A stretch of 64,000 bases of DNA from Streptomyces sp. HNM0574 (GTDB lineage Bacteria; Actinomycetota; Actinomycetes; Streptomycetales; Streptomycetaceae), in NCBI RefSeq assembly GCF_012726235.1, contig NZ_JAASAH010000021.1, forward strand, positions 1 to 64,000, written 5' to 3'. The position numbers and the translations under genes are program-made. How positions within the stretch are numbered: position 1 is the first letter of the stretch; the number at the start of each line of letters is the position of its first letter. The notes below the pieces were generated by a model. The model saw only the letters and a program-made list of their open reading frames with translations. It was not told the origin of the DNA and made no database searches. Shown here piece by piece: positions 28,609 through 37,078 of the stretch.

Positions 28609-28638
28609 TTGTCTTTTGCTGGACACGTCAACTATGAA
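28609..28638 (+). promoter_or_regulatory. Candidate promoter of the uracil/xanthine permease gene
   Basis: TTGTCT (28609-28614) and TATGAA (28633-28638) separated by 18 bases, about 50 bases before the ATG at 28688, in the divergent gap. The two hexamers match sigma-70 type consensus at 4-5 of 6 positions each. Confidence 0.5.
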
Positions 28639-28687
28639 TCGTCCGACTCTGCGCGGTGTGCAGGGCACGGCAACGTGGAGTGTGGTC

Positions 28688-30091
28688 ATGGCAGGCGTCG
28701 GTTGGAAGGTGCACGGGGACGGGAAGCATCTCCGGCCCGGTGAGGTGGTCCGGCCGGACGAGCGGCTGAGCTGGGGGCGGACGGCCGGGCTCGGCGCCCA
28801 GCACGTCGTCTCCATGATCGGCGCGTGTTTCGTCGCACCCGTCCTCATGGGTCTCGACCCGGGCCTGGCGCTGATGGCCTCCGGCGTGGCCACCGTGCTC
28901 TTCCTGCTGCTGACCCGCGGACGGGTGCCCAGCTATCTGGGCTCCTCGCTCTCCTTCGTCGGCGTCTCCGCGGTCATCGCGGGCCAGGGCGGCGACGCGG
29001 GGACGCTGACCGGCGCGCTGTTCGTCGTCGGCGCCTGCCTCGCCGGGTGCGGGCTCGCCATCCACGTCCTGGGCGCCCGGGTGATCCACGCGGTGCTGCC
29101 GCCCGCGGTCACCGGTGCCGTGGTGATGCTCATCGGCTTCAACCTCGCCCCCGTCACGGCCTCCACCTACTGGCCGCAGGACCAGTGGACGGCGCTGGCC
29201 ACCATGCTCTTCACCGGGCTCGCGCTGGTGGTGCTGCGGGGCTTCTGGTCCCGGATCGCGATCTTCCTCGGGCTGCTCTTCGGCTACGTGCTGTCCTGGG
29301 TGCTCGACCTGAGCCTCGGACAGATCCACTCGGTGGACGGCTCGGGCAAGGTCACCGACCACTGGCGGCTCGACTTCTCCGCCGTCGCGCAGGCCGACTG
29401 GATCGGCCTCCCGTCCTTCCACGCGCCCGAGTTCTCCACCTCGGCGATCCTCGTCGCGCTGCCCGTCCTGGTGGCGCTCATCGCGGAGAACGCCGGTCAC
29501 GTCAAGGCCGTCGGCGAGATGACCGGCGACCCGCTCGACGACAAGATGGGCACCGCGATCATGGCGGACGGTGCCGCGTCCATGCTCTCCACGGCGGTGG
29601 GCGGCCCGGCCACCACCACGTACGCGGAGAACATCGGCGTCATGGCCGCCACCCGCGTCTACTCCACCGCCGCCTACTGGGCCGCCGCCGGGTTCGCGCT
29701 GCTCTTCGGGCTGTGCCCGAAGGTCGGTGCCGTGGTGGCCGCCATCCCCGGCGGGGTGCTCGGCGGGATCACGGTGATCCTGTACGGCATGATCGGCCTG
29801 CTCGGCGCGCAGATCTGGATCCGGAACGAGGTCGATTTCGCGCAGCCGCTCAACCTCGTACCGGCCGCCGCCGGGATCATCATCGGGGTCGGGGACGTGT
29901 CCCTGAAGTTCACCGAGACCTTCGAGCTCAGCGGCATCGCGCTCGGCACGCTCATCGTCCTCACCGGCTACCACGCCCTGCGCTGGCTCTCCCACGCCGC
30001 CGGCACCCGGCAGCAGCCCCTGCTGGACGGCGGCACCGCCGGCTACGACCCGAAGGACAAGGGGCCGGACGGCCACGGCAAGGCGGACTGA
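28688..30091 (+). CDS. Uracil-xanthine (NCS2) permease
   Basis: A 467-residue transporter with about 13-14 membrane segments. NCS2 signatures are GLGAQHVVSMIGACFVAPVL, the acidic segment LIAENAGHVKAVGEMTGDPLD and the substrate-region GGPATTTYAENIGVMAATRV. It imports uracil and/or xanthine by proton symport. The ATG at 28688 has GGAG eight bases upstream. The charged tail after residue 440 is cytoplasmic. It ends six bases from the convergent MFS gene. It is closest in character to the UraA/PyrP subgroup. Confidence 0.9.
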   Translation: MAGVGWKVHGDGKHLRPGEVVRPDERLSWGRTAGLGAQHVVSMIGACFVAPVLMGLDPGLALMASGVATVLFLLLTRGRVPSYLGSSLSFVGVSAVIAGQGGDAGTLTGALFVVGACLAGCGLAIHVLGARVIHAVLPPAVTGAVVMLIGFNLAPVTASTYWPQDQWTALATMLFTGLALVVLRGFWSRIAIFLGLLFGYVLSWVLDLSLGQIHSVDGSGKVTDHWRLDFSAVAQADWIGLPSFHAPEFSTSAILVALPVLVALIAENAGHVKAVGEMTGDPLDDKMGTAIMADGAASMLSTAVGGPATTTYAENIGVMAATRVYSTAAYWAAAGFALLFGLCPKVGAVVAAIPGGVLGGITVILYGMIGLLGAQIWIRNEVDFAQPLNLVPAAAGIIIGVGDVSLKFTETFELSGIALGTLIVLTGYHALRWLSHAAGTRQQPLLDGGTAGYDPKDKGPDGHGKAD

Positions 30092-30097
30092 GCACGC

Positions 30098-31744
30098 TCA
30101 CTCGTCGGACAGCTTCAGATTCGGCACGCGCCAGGCGGCGATGACGAACGCCAGCAGCAGCACGGCGGCCCCGACGAGGAACACGGCCTGCATCGCGCCC
30201 ACATAGCCCTCCAGGAACGGGCGGGCCAGGCGCGGGTCGAGGGTGTGCAGGAACGCCGAGTCCTCCAGGTCGAGGGAGCCGTCCGGGCGCAGCACGCCCT
30301 TCAACACCTCGGCGTTCTCCGGCTGTTCGGCCAGCTGCCGCACCGACGGCTCCCGGAACGCACCGGCCAGCCGCTCCGCGATCCGGGAACCGGCCAGCGA
30401 GAAGAGGACGGAGAGGAACGCGGCGGCGCCGACCGTCCCGCCGTTGGAGCGGAAGAAGTTGACGGAGGCGGTGGCCGCGCCCATGTCCGTGCGGGGTACC
30501 TCGGACTGGGCCAGCGTCGTCATCGTCTGCATGGACGCGCCGAGCCCGGCCCCCATGAACAGCATGCCGAGGGCGACCTGCCACAGCGGGCTGTCCACGC
30601 CCAGCGTCGCGTACACCACCATGGCCAGGGTGAAGCAGCCGATGCCCGTCACCATGTGGACCTTGACGTTCCCCGTGCGGGACATCAGCCGTCCGACGGT
30701 CAGCGTGACCGCGACGTTCGCCGCCATGGTGGGCAGCATCGCCAGACCGGCGGCCATCGGGCTCAGGCCCCGCACCAGTTGGAGGTAGAGCGGCAGGGTC
30801 GTCATGGCGCCGAACATGCCGATGCCGACGGTGAAATGGAGCACCGTCCCCAGGCGGAAGCTGCGTATCCGGAACAGCCGCAGCGGCAGCAGCGCCGCCT
30901 CTCCCATGCGCCGCTCGACGAGGACGAACACCACCAGCCCCGCCGCGCCCACCGCGTACATGCCGAGCGCGAGCGGTGACGTCCAGCCCCAGGCGCGGCC
31001 CTGCTCGGCCACGGTGAGGAGCGGGACGACGCCGACGGTGAGCGCCGCGGCCCCTCCCCAGTCCAGCCGGTGCCGCACGGGCGTGTGCGGGACGCGGCGC
31101 AGGACGCGGGTGATGACGGCCAGCGCCACGGCGGCGAGCGGCACGTTCACCAGGAAGATCCACCGCCAGCCGTCGAGGCCGAGCAGCGAGTCGTACCCGG
31201 CGAAGACGCCGCCCACCACCGGGCCGACGATGCTCGCGCCACCGAAGACGGCCATGAACCAGCCCTGGTAGCGGCCGCGTTCGCGGGGCGAGGTGATGTC
31301 CGCGATGACCGTCATGGCCAGCGACATCAGCCCGCCGCCGCCCAGCCCCTGCACCGCGCGGAACGCGGCCAGCTGGTGGATCGAGCCGGCGAAGCCGCAC
31401 AGCAGCGAGCCGAGCGTGAACAGCACGATCGCGGCCAGGTAGACCCGGCGGCGGCCGTGGATGTCGGACAGCTTCCCGTACAGCGGGGTGGCGATGGTGC
31501 CGGTGACCAGGTACGCGGTGGTCACCCAGGCCTGCGCCGTCAGCCCGTTCAGGTCGTCGGCGATGGTGCGCAGCGCCGCGGAGACGACCGTCTGGTCCAG
31601 CGCGCCGAGGAACATGCCCAGCACGAGACCGGAGAGGACGACGACGACCTCGCGGTGCGACAGCCGCGCGGGCGCGCCCGGCTCCGCGGAGTCGGGCGGG
31701 GGCTCGTCGCGGGAGGGGGCGCCGGACGCGGGGGAGGACGTCAC
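30098..31744 (-). CDS. 14-TM MFS multidrug exporter (DHA2 type)
   Basis: A 548-residue drug/proton antiporter. It has the motif GMFLGALDQTVVSAALRTIADDL in helix 1, motif A (GKLSDIHGRRRVYL), motif C in the AVFGGASIVGPVVGG helix and 14 hydrophobic segments. A periplasmic-type loop of about 80 residues precedes the last helix. The GTG at 31744 follows AAGGAAG. It is the last gene of the ugd-GT1-MFS run, so the likely cargo is a glycosylated product of the two enzymes upstream. Confidence 0.9.
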   Translation of the reverse strand: MTSSPASGAPSRDEPPPDSAEPGAPARLSHREVVVVLSGLVLGMFLGALDQTVVSAALRTIADDLNGLTAQAWVTTAYLVTGTIATPLYGKLSDIHGRRRVYLAAIVLFTLGSLLCGFAGSIHQLAAFRAVQGLGGGGLMSLAMTVIADITSPRERGRYQGWFMAVFGGASIVGPVVGGVFAGYDSLLGLDGWRWIFLVNVPLAAVALAVITRVLRRVPHTPVRHRLDWGGAAALTVGVVPLLTVAEQGRAWGWTSPLALGMYAVGAAGLVVFVLVERRMGEAALLPLRLFRIRSFRLGTVLHFTVGIGMFGAMTTLPLYLQLVRGLSPMAAGLAMLPTMAANVAVTLTVGRLMSRTGNVKVHMVTGIGCFTLAMVVYATLGVDSPLWQVALGMLFMGAGLGASMQTMTTLAQSEVPRTDMGAATASVNFFRSNGGTVGAAAFLSVLFSLAGSRIAERLAGAFREPSVRQLAEQPENAEVLKGVLRPDGSLDLEDSAFLHTLDPRLARPFLEGYVGAMQAVFLVGAAVLLLAFVIAAWRVPNLKLSDE

Positions 31745-31818
31745 GTGGTTGCTTCCTTGGTGGTCGGTCTCGGGCCGCGGCTGCGCGGGCCCCGCCGGGG
31801 CGGAGCCCGCGCGGGGGC

Positions 31819-33039
31819 TCAGCCGGCCAGCTTCTCCAGGTCCGCGACGGCGCTGTCGACCTCGGGGAGCGCCAGCATCGCCAGCCGGGCGCGCCGGGCG
31901 GCGGCCGCGACACCGTCGTCCGCGAGCAGGCCGCGGATGACGGCGGCGGCGCCCTCGGGCGAACGGTCGGTGATCTCGCGGCCGATGCCGAGCTCCGTCG
32001 CGCGCTGCGCGTTCGGGTGCTGGTCCCCGAACTGCGGCAGGACGGCGATCGGCGTGCCGGTGCGCAGCGATTCGCGGACGCTGTTGAAGCCGCCGTGGGT
32101 GAGGAACACGTCCGCCGCCTCCAGCAGCAGCGGCTGCGGCAGCCGCTCGGTGAGGTGGACGTGCGGCGGCAGCCCGCTCCCGTCGACCGGCACCCCGCCG
32201 GTGGCGACGATCACCTCGCACTCCTCCAGCAGGCCGCCGGTTCGGACGATGCTCTGCAGGGTGGCGGCGGGATCGGGCTGGGGGAACGGGTACCAGTCGT
32301 CCTTCTCGCGCTGCTCCATCTGCGTGTGCATCATCGGCAGCGCGGTGCCGAGGGCGGCGAACACCAGCGGGCGGTCGGTGGGCAGTTCGGCGACCCAGCG
32401 GGGCAGGACGGAGCTGCGCTCGACGTTCACCGTCTGCCGGTACGAGAGGGACGGCGGCACGTGCAGGGCGAAGGAGTACGCGTCCGGGACGTAGTCCACG
32501 CGGCCGTGCGCCACCACCGACAGCGGATCGTCGTCGGCGGGGAGGCCCAGTTCCTTGCGCAGGGTGGTGAGGCCGGGCACGAAGAGCGCCGGGTCGAAGG
32601 AGTTGACCAGGCCGGACGGGGTGGGCAGGTGCGGGATGCCGAGCCGTTCGCCGATCAGGCAGGTGCTCAGGTCCATGCCGTCGCGCAGCATCAGGGAGGG
32701 ACGGAACTCCTCCACGAGCGGCAGCAGGATCTCGTGCATGGACCGGGCCAGGGAGCCGGACAGCCCGCCGGCCATGAGCTTGACCATGAACTGCGTCAGC
32801 TCGGCGGGGTCCTCCGGGAGGTCGGCCCTGGTGAGGCCGTCGGCCCGCTCCAGGATGGTGCGCGCGTTGAACTCGGGGAAGACGGCGTCCACGGTCAGGT
32901 CGTCGTCCGCGAAGAGGGGGGCGATGTGGGAGGTGGTGGCCACCCGCACCTCGTGTCCGGCGGCGGACAGGGCGCGGAGCAGCGGCAGTTGGGCACGCCC
33001 GTGCGAGGGGCTGCCGATGGTGGTGCACAGAACCCGCAT
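31819..33039 (-). CDS. GT1 family glycosyltransferase (UGT/MGT-like)
   Basis: A 406-residue GT-B enzyme. The N-terminal domain has the likely catalytic histidine at residue 13 (IGSPSHGRAQLPLLRAL). The C-terminal nucleotide-sugar motif is THGGFNSVRESLRTGTPIAV followed by PQFGDQHPNAQRA, the bacterial counterpart of the UGT signature. Macrolide- and flavonoid-modifying enzymes share this layout. Because the next gene upstream makes UDP-glucuronate, the predicted donor is UDP-GlcA; UDP-glucose remains possible. The acceptor is unknown. Confidence 0.88.
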   Translation of the reverse strand: MRVLCTTIGSPSHGRAQLPLLRALSAAGHEVRVATTSHIAPLFADDDLTVDAVFPEFNARTILERADGLTRADLPEDPAELTQFMVKLMAGGLSGSLARSMHEILLPLVEEFRPSLMLRDGMDLSTCLIGERLGIPHLPTPSGLVNSFDPALFVPGLTTLRKELGLPADDDPLSVVAHGRVDYVPDAYSFALHVPPSLSYRQTVNVERSSVLPRWVAELPTDRPLVFAALGTALPMMHTQMEQREKDDWYPFPQPDPAATLQSIVRTGGLLEECEVIVATGGVPVDGSGLPPHVHLTERLPQPLLLEAADVFLTHGGFNSVRESLRTGTPIAVLPQFGDQHPNAQRATELGIGREITDRSPEGAAAVIRGLLADDGVAAAARRARLAMLALPEVDSAVADLEKLAG

Positions 33040-33144
33040 GTGAGGGCCTTTCTGTTCGGTCCTGGCTGGGTGCGGAGCCGCCGTGCGTTCTGCGTCCGGC
33101 GGCGCGGGGAACCGGGCCCCGAGAATGCGGGCCGGGGAGGGGGT

Positions 33145-34458
33145 TCAGGTGGTCAGGGCGGCCGTGCGGCCGATGCCCTGCCAGCTCAGGCCGGCCGCCT
33201 CCAGGCGGGCCGGGTCCAGGATGTTCCGGAAGTCGTGGACGAGCCGTCCGTCGAGCAGCCCGGCGAGCCGCGTCCAGTCCAGCTCGCGGAACTCGGGCCA
33301 CTCGGTGAGCACCAGGCAGGCGGCGGCGCCGGTGACGGCCTCGGCCGGGTCGTCGGTGAGGGTGAGCAGATCGCTGAGGTCCGGGCGGGTCTCGCACAGC
33401 GCCGGGTCGTAGGCGTACAGCTCGGCGCCGCGTGCGCGCAGGGCGCGGGCGATGGCCAGGGCGGGGGAGTCCCGCAGGTCGGAGGTGCCGGCCTTGAAGG
33501 CGAGCCCGAGCAGCGCCAGCCGCACGCCGCGCAGCGTGCCGTCGGGGCCCGCGCAGCCGGCGGCGACGCGGTCGACGAGCTGCCGCTGGTGTTCGACGTT
33601 CGTCTCGATCGTGGCCCGCAGCAGCGGGAACTCGACGCCGGCCTGTTCGCAGATGCTGAGCAGCGCGTGGGTGTCCTTGGGCAGGCAGGAGCCGCCCCAG
33701 CCGGGTCCTGGCTGGAGGAAGGCCGCGCCGACGCGGGGGTCGTGCCCGAGGCCCGTCGTGACGTCGCCGATGTCGGCGCCGAAGCGTTCGCAGACGGCGG
33801 CGAGGTTGTTGGCGAAGGACAGCTTCATGGCGAGGAAGAAGTTCGCGGCGTACTTGGTGAGTTCGGCGCTGGCCGGGTCGGTGAGCACCAGCGGGGCGCC
33901 GAGCGGCGCGTACAGCTCGGCCACGCGGCGGCCCGCCTCCCGGTCGGCGGCGCCGACGACGACGCGGTCGGGGTGCAGGAAGTCGTGCACCGCGTGGCCC
34001 TCGCGCAGGAACTCGGGGTTGCTGACGACGTGCACGTCCGGGCGGCCGATCAGCGCCGCGACGCGTTCCGACGTGCCCACCGGGACGGTGGACTTGTTGA
34101 CCACGGCGCAGCCGGCCGGCAGCACCGCGCGGATCTCCGCGGCGACGGCCTCGACGGCGGCCAGGTCGGCGGCACCGCCGGCGCCCATCGGCGTGGGCAG
34201 GCAGAGGAACACCACGCCGGCGCCGGTGACGGCGGCGGGGGTGTCCTGGCCGAATTCCAGCAGCCCCGAGTCGAGCCCCTCGCGGACGAGTCCGGGCAGG
34301 CCGGGTTCGAGGATGTCGACCTCGGCCCGGCGCAGCCGCGCGACCTTGTGCGGGTCGGCGTCGGCGCACACCACGCGGTGTCCGAGGGAGGCCAGGGCGG
34401 CGCCCGTGGTCAGTCCCACGTAGCCGGTGCCGACGACGGCTATGTGTCCTTCGCGCAT
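33145..34458 (-). CDS. ugd: UDP-glucose 6-dehydrogenase
   Basis: A 437-residue enzyme oxidising UDP-glucose to UDP-glucuronate with two NAD+. The N-terminal Rossmann motif is IAVVGTGYVGLTTGAALASL. The catalytic cysteine is C258 in PGWGGSCLPKDTHAL and the central helix contains ELTKYAANFFLAMKLSFANN. It is the first gene of the minus-strand cassette and is divergent from a TetR regulator. Its placement with a glycosyltransferase and an exporter, rather than with capsule genes, is what points to small-molecule glucuronidation. Confidence 0.94.
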   Translation of the reverse strand: MREGHIAVVGTGYVGLTTGAALASLGHRVVCADADPHKVARLRRAEVDILEPGLPGLVREGLDSGLLEFGQDTPAAVTGAGVVFLCLPTPMGAGGAADLAAVEAVAAEIRAVLPAGCAVVNKSTVPVGTSERVAALIGRPDVHVVSNPEFLREGHAVHDFLHPDRVVVGAADREAGRRVAELYAPLGAPLVLTDPASAELTKYAANFFLAMKLSFANNLAAVCERFGADIGDVTTGLGHDPRVGAAFLQPGPGWGGSCLPKDTHALLSICEQAGVEFPLLRATIETNVEHQRQLVDRVAAGCAGPDGTLRGVRLALLGLAFKAGTSDLRDSPALAIARALRARGAELYAYDPALCETRPDLSDLLTLTDDPAEAVTGAAACLVLTEWPEFRELDWTRLAGLLDGRLVHDFRNILDPARLEAAGLSWQGIGRTAALTT

Positions 34459-34515
34459 GGTTGAGCCCCATCTCCTGCCGTGCGGGCGGGCGTTGACGGC
34501 GCCACGGTCCCTGGG

Positions 34516-34656
34516 GAACGGTTCGCCGACGATCGTTCACACGAACGCCGTACTCCACGAACATAAGCCACGGCACGGTGAGTTGGTCAACGGTCGATGA
34601 CAACGAACGGTGACTTCCGGACAGTCTCGTGAAGCTGGACGATGTGCTGTTCGAAC
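34516..34656. promoter_or_regulatory. GAAC/GTTC palindromes, candidate TetR operators
   Basis: Three related inverted elements lie between ugd and the TetR gene: GAACGGTTC at 34516-34524, CGTTC-ACAC-GAACG at 34534-34547 and GTTCGAAC at 34649-34656. Their position between divergent genes fits autoregulation plus control of the cassette by the TetR protein. Confidence 0.55.
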
Positions 34657-34688
34657 GAAGATCAGCCGGCGGAGGCAGAGGTACCGAA

Positions 34689-35405
34689 GTGGACGCACCG
34701 AAGACACAGGAAACCGCAGGTCAGGGCCCGCATCACGGGGCCGGTCCGGAACGTGCCGACGAGGCGCGCCCGGCGCGCGGCGGCCGGAGGCGCACCGCCT
34801 CCGGGACCCGCTCCGCGCTGCTCGCCGCCGCCGCGCTGCGCTTCGGCCGGTACGGCTACGACGGCGCCAGCATCCGCGACATCGCCAGGGACGCGGGGGT
34901 GGACGCGGCCCTGGTCTACCGCTACTTCGGCTCCAAGGAGGCGCTGTTCACGTCCGTCTCCGAGGACAGCGCCGCGCTCTTCGGGCCGCTGCTGGAGACC
35001 CCGCTGGACGAAGTGGCCGCCTGGATGTGCGACTTCGTCTCCAGCGGCCCGCCGGATGACGAGATCCCGCACCCCGTCCTGTCCGCCCTGCGCTCCTCCG
35101 GCCGCGAGGAGACGCTCGCGCGTCTGCGTGACGAGGTGGCGGAGGTCTTCTCGGCCAAATTCGCGGCCCGGCTGGACGGGCCCGACGCGGAGATACGCGC
35201 CGAACTGCTCGCCGCCTGGCTGCTCGGAACGAGCCTGCTGCGCAAGGCGTTCCGCACCCCCGCCCTCGACTCCGCCTCCGAGGACACCCTCCACACCCAC
35301 CTGAGCCACGGCATCACCGCCCTCCTCGGCCCCGCGGCGCCCACGAGCGGCGGGCCGCCCCCGTGCGGCTGCGACTGCCCGGTGACGGGGGAGCGGGAGG
35401 GCTAG
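34689..35405 (+). CDS. TetR family regulator of the ugd-GT1-MFS cassette
   Basis: About 238 residues. The HTH is ASIRDIARDAGVDAALVYRYF followed by the family GSKEALF. The ligand domain is alpha-helical and the tail ends in a short CGCDC cysteine cluster, possibly metal-binding. I chose the GTG at 34689, with AGAGG seven bases upstream, because a start at 34629 would place the third palindrome inside the coding region and add an unconserved N-terminus. Its TAG stop shares the sequence CTAG with the stop of the convergent TPR gene. Role as local repressor is inferred from divergence. Confidence 0.87.
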   Translation: MDAPKTQETAGQGPHHGAGPERADEARPARGGRRRTASGTRSALLAAAALRFGRYGYDGASIRDIARDAGVDAALVYRYFGSKEALFTSVSEDSAALFGPLLETPLDEVAAWMCDFVSSGPPDDEIPHPVLSALRSSGREETLARLRDEVAEVFSAKFAARLDGPDAEIRAELLAAWLLGTSLLRKAFRTPALDSASEDTLHTHLSHGITALLGPAAPTSGGPPPCGCDCPVTGEREG

Positions 35406-36961
35406 GGGCGCCCGTCGCCGCCTGCCCGGGAGCGCCGGGTGTCCGGGTGGTCCTCGCCCAGCACCCGCCGGCGGCGCCGCAGGGTGTCCTCGCGCAGCAT
35501 CCGGGCGGCCTCGCGCTCGCCCAGCTGCGCCAGGGAGGAGGCGAGCGAGCCGGCCTCGGCCAGGGTGTCCGGATGGTCGTCCCCGAGCGTCGCCCGGTAC
35601 CGCCGCAGGGTGTCCTCGCCGAGGGCCCGTGCCGCCTCGTGGTCCCCCAGCATCCGCATGCCGAGCGCGAGGTTGCCCGCGGTGCGCAGGGTGGCCGGGT
35701 GGTCGGGGCCGAGTGCGCGGGTGCTGCGCCGCAGCGTCTCCGTGTGCGCCTCCCTGGCCTGTTCGTACGCGCCGAGCTCCATCAGGCAGGCGGCGAGGTT
35801 GCCGCCCGCGGTCAGGGTGTCCGGGTGGTCCTCGCCGAGGACCCGGGCCGTCCGCGGCACGAGGTCCTCCCACAGCTCCCGCGCCTGCCCGGCCGCGCCG
35901 TCGGCGAGCAGGCACCCGGCGAGCCGGTTCGTCAGGGCGAGGGTGTGCGGATGGTCCTCGCCGAGGGTCTCGGTCCACCGGCGGAGTGCGGGGCGCGCGA
36001 GGGTCACGCCGAGCCGCTGCTGCCCCGTGACGAACAGGTGGCGCACGAAGCGGAGGAGCAGCGCGCGGAACGGCTCGGGCGCGTCCCCGGGAAAGTCGGC
36101 GCGGCCGAGCAGCATCCGGACGGGGCCGGAGAGCCGGGCGTATCCGGGCCACGATTCCGGCTGGTCGGGGTCGGCGGGCCGCAGTGCGGCGTCCAGCTCC
36201 AGGACGGTGCGGAGCAGCTCCTCGCGGCCGCCGTCCCCGCCCGTGACCGGGGGCGCGGGGTGTCGTTCCGGCGCGGGCTTCTCGACGCGGAGGGCCGGGC
36301 AGCCGGGCTGGTGGCCGCCGAAGCCGCAGCCGGAGCTGAGGGCGGACGGGGACCGGCCGTCGAAGAGCGCGGGCACCGGGTACGCCTCGAACGGGGCGCC
36401 GTTGTCGTCGAGGACGAGGGTGCCCTCGTGGATGCCGCAGGCCCAGTCGAGCTCCAGCCGCCAGGCGACCTCGTCGCGGCTGGTGACCACCTCGAAGCGG
36501 AACTGCTCGACGTCCGTCTCGCTGATCTGGAACGGGAAGTCGGTGCCCTCCGCGTGCAGTCGAGGCGGGTCGGCGTCCAGGTCGGTGCGGAAGTACCGGG
36601 GCACGATCGCCCGGCCGAGCCGGGGCGTGAGGCAGGCCGGGCGCGGTGAACGGCGGGAGACCACGACCGCGCGGGCGCCGTGCAGCACCACCGCGCGCCG
36701 GGTGCGGGCCTGGAGGGTGACGACGTAGAGCGTGCCGCTGGGCGTCATGAGCCGGGGCGGGTCGCCGTCCACCACCAGATCGGCGAGGCAGGAGCCGGGC
36801 TCCCGCCGCACCGCCGGGAGGACCGGGTCGCGCTCGTCCTCGTCGCGGTCGCGGTCGTAGTGGTTGATCTGCACGTTGCGGGCCTGGACGACAGGGCCGT
36901 AGTAGTGGCCGTCGGCCACGCTGTTGGTGTGGCTCTCGACAGGCCGGTCCTCGTTGCGCAC
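35402..36961 (-). CDS. Tetratricopeptide (kinesin-light-chain type) repeat protein
   Basis: A 519-residue cytoplasmic protein without membrane segments. The first 35 residues contain HYYGPVVQARNVQINHY, a tag-like motif I associate with N-termini of actinobacterial STAND/TPR proteins. Residues about 60-220 form an uncharacterised beta-rich domain. From about residue 350 to the end there are four 42-residue TPR units, each opening LG-D/E-DHPDTL. The GTG at 36961 is preceded by GGAGGAGGG. It probably mediates protein contacts; no partner is evident. Confidence 0.8.
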   Translation of the reverse strand: MRNEDRPVESHTNSVADGHYYGPVVQARNVQINHYDRDRDEDERDPVLPAVRREPGSCLADLVVDGDPPRLMTPSGTLYVVTLQARTRRAVVLHGARAVVVSRRSPRPACLTPRLGRAIVPRYFRTDLDADPPRLHAEGTDFPFQISETDVEQFRFEVVTSRDEVAWRLELDWACGIHEGTLVLDDNGAPFEAYPVPALFDGRSPSALSSGCGFGGHQPGCPALRVEKPAPERHPAPPVTGGDGGREELLRTVLELDAALRPADPDQPESWPGYARLSGPVRMLLGRADFPGDAPEPFRALLLRFVRHLFVTGQQRLGVTLARPALRRWTETLGEDHPHTLALTNRLAGCLLADGAAGQARELWEDLVPRTARVLGEDHPDTLTAGGNLAACLMELGAYEQAREAHTETLRRSTRALGPDHPATLRTAGNLALGMRMLGDHEAARALGEDTLRRYRATLGDDHPDTLAEAGSLASSLAQLGEREAARMLREDTLRRRRRVLGEDHPDTRRSRAGGDGRP

Positions 36962-37078
36962 AGTGCCCTCCTCCGGCGCCCCGGACGGGCGCGCCCTCGG
37001 CGGCAGGCTAGGTGTCAACCCCCGTGCGGGGCAGGTGAATTGACCGGAAGTGTGCCAGGCCACGGAGGGCCGTCCGGT

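Noticed and set aside
30098..34603. A continuous minus-strand frame of 1501 codons spanning the ugd, GT1 and MFS genes
   Set aside because: Only its C-terminal third (from 31744) is a real protein; the rest is an Arg/Pro/Ala-rich shadow of the GT1 and ugd genes in another frame.
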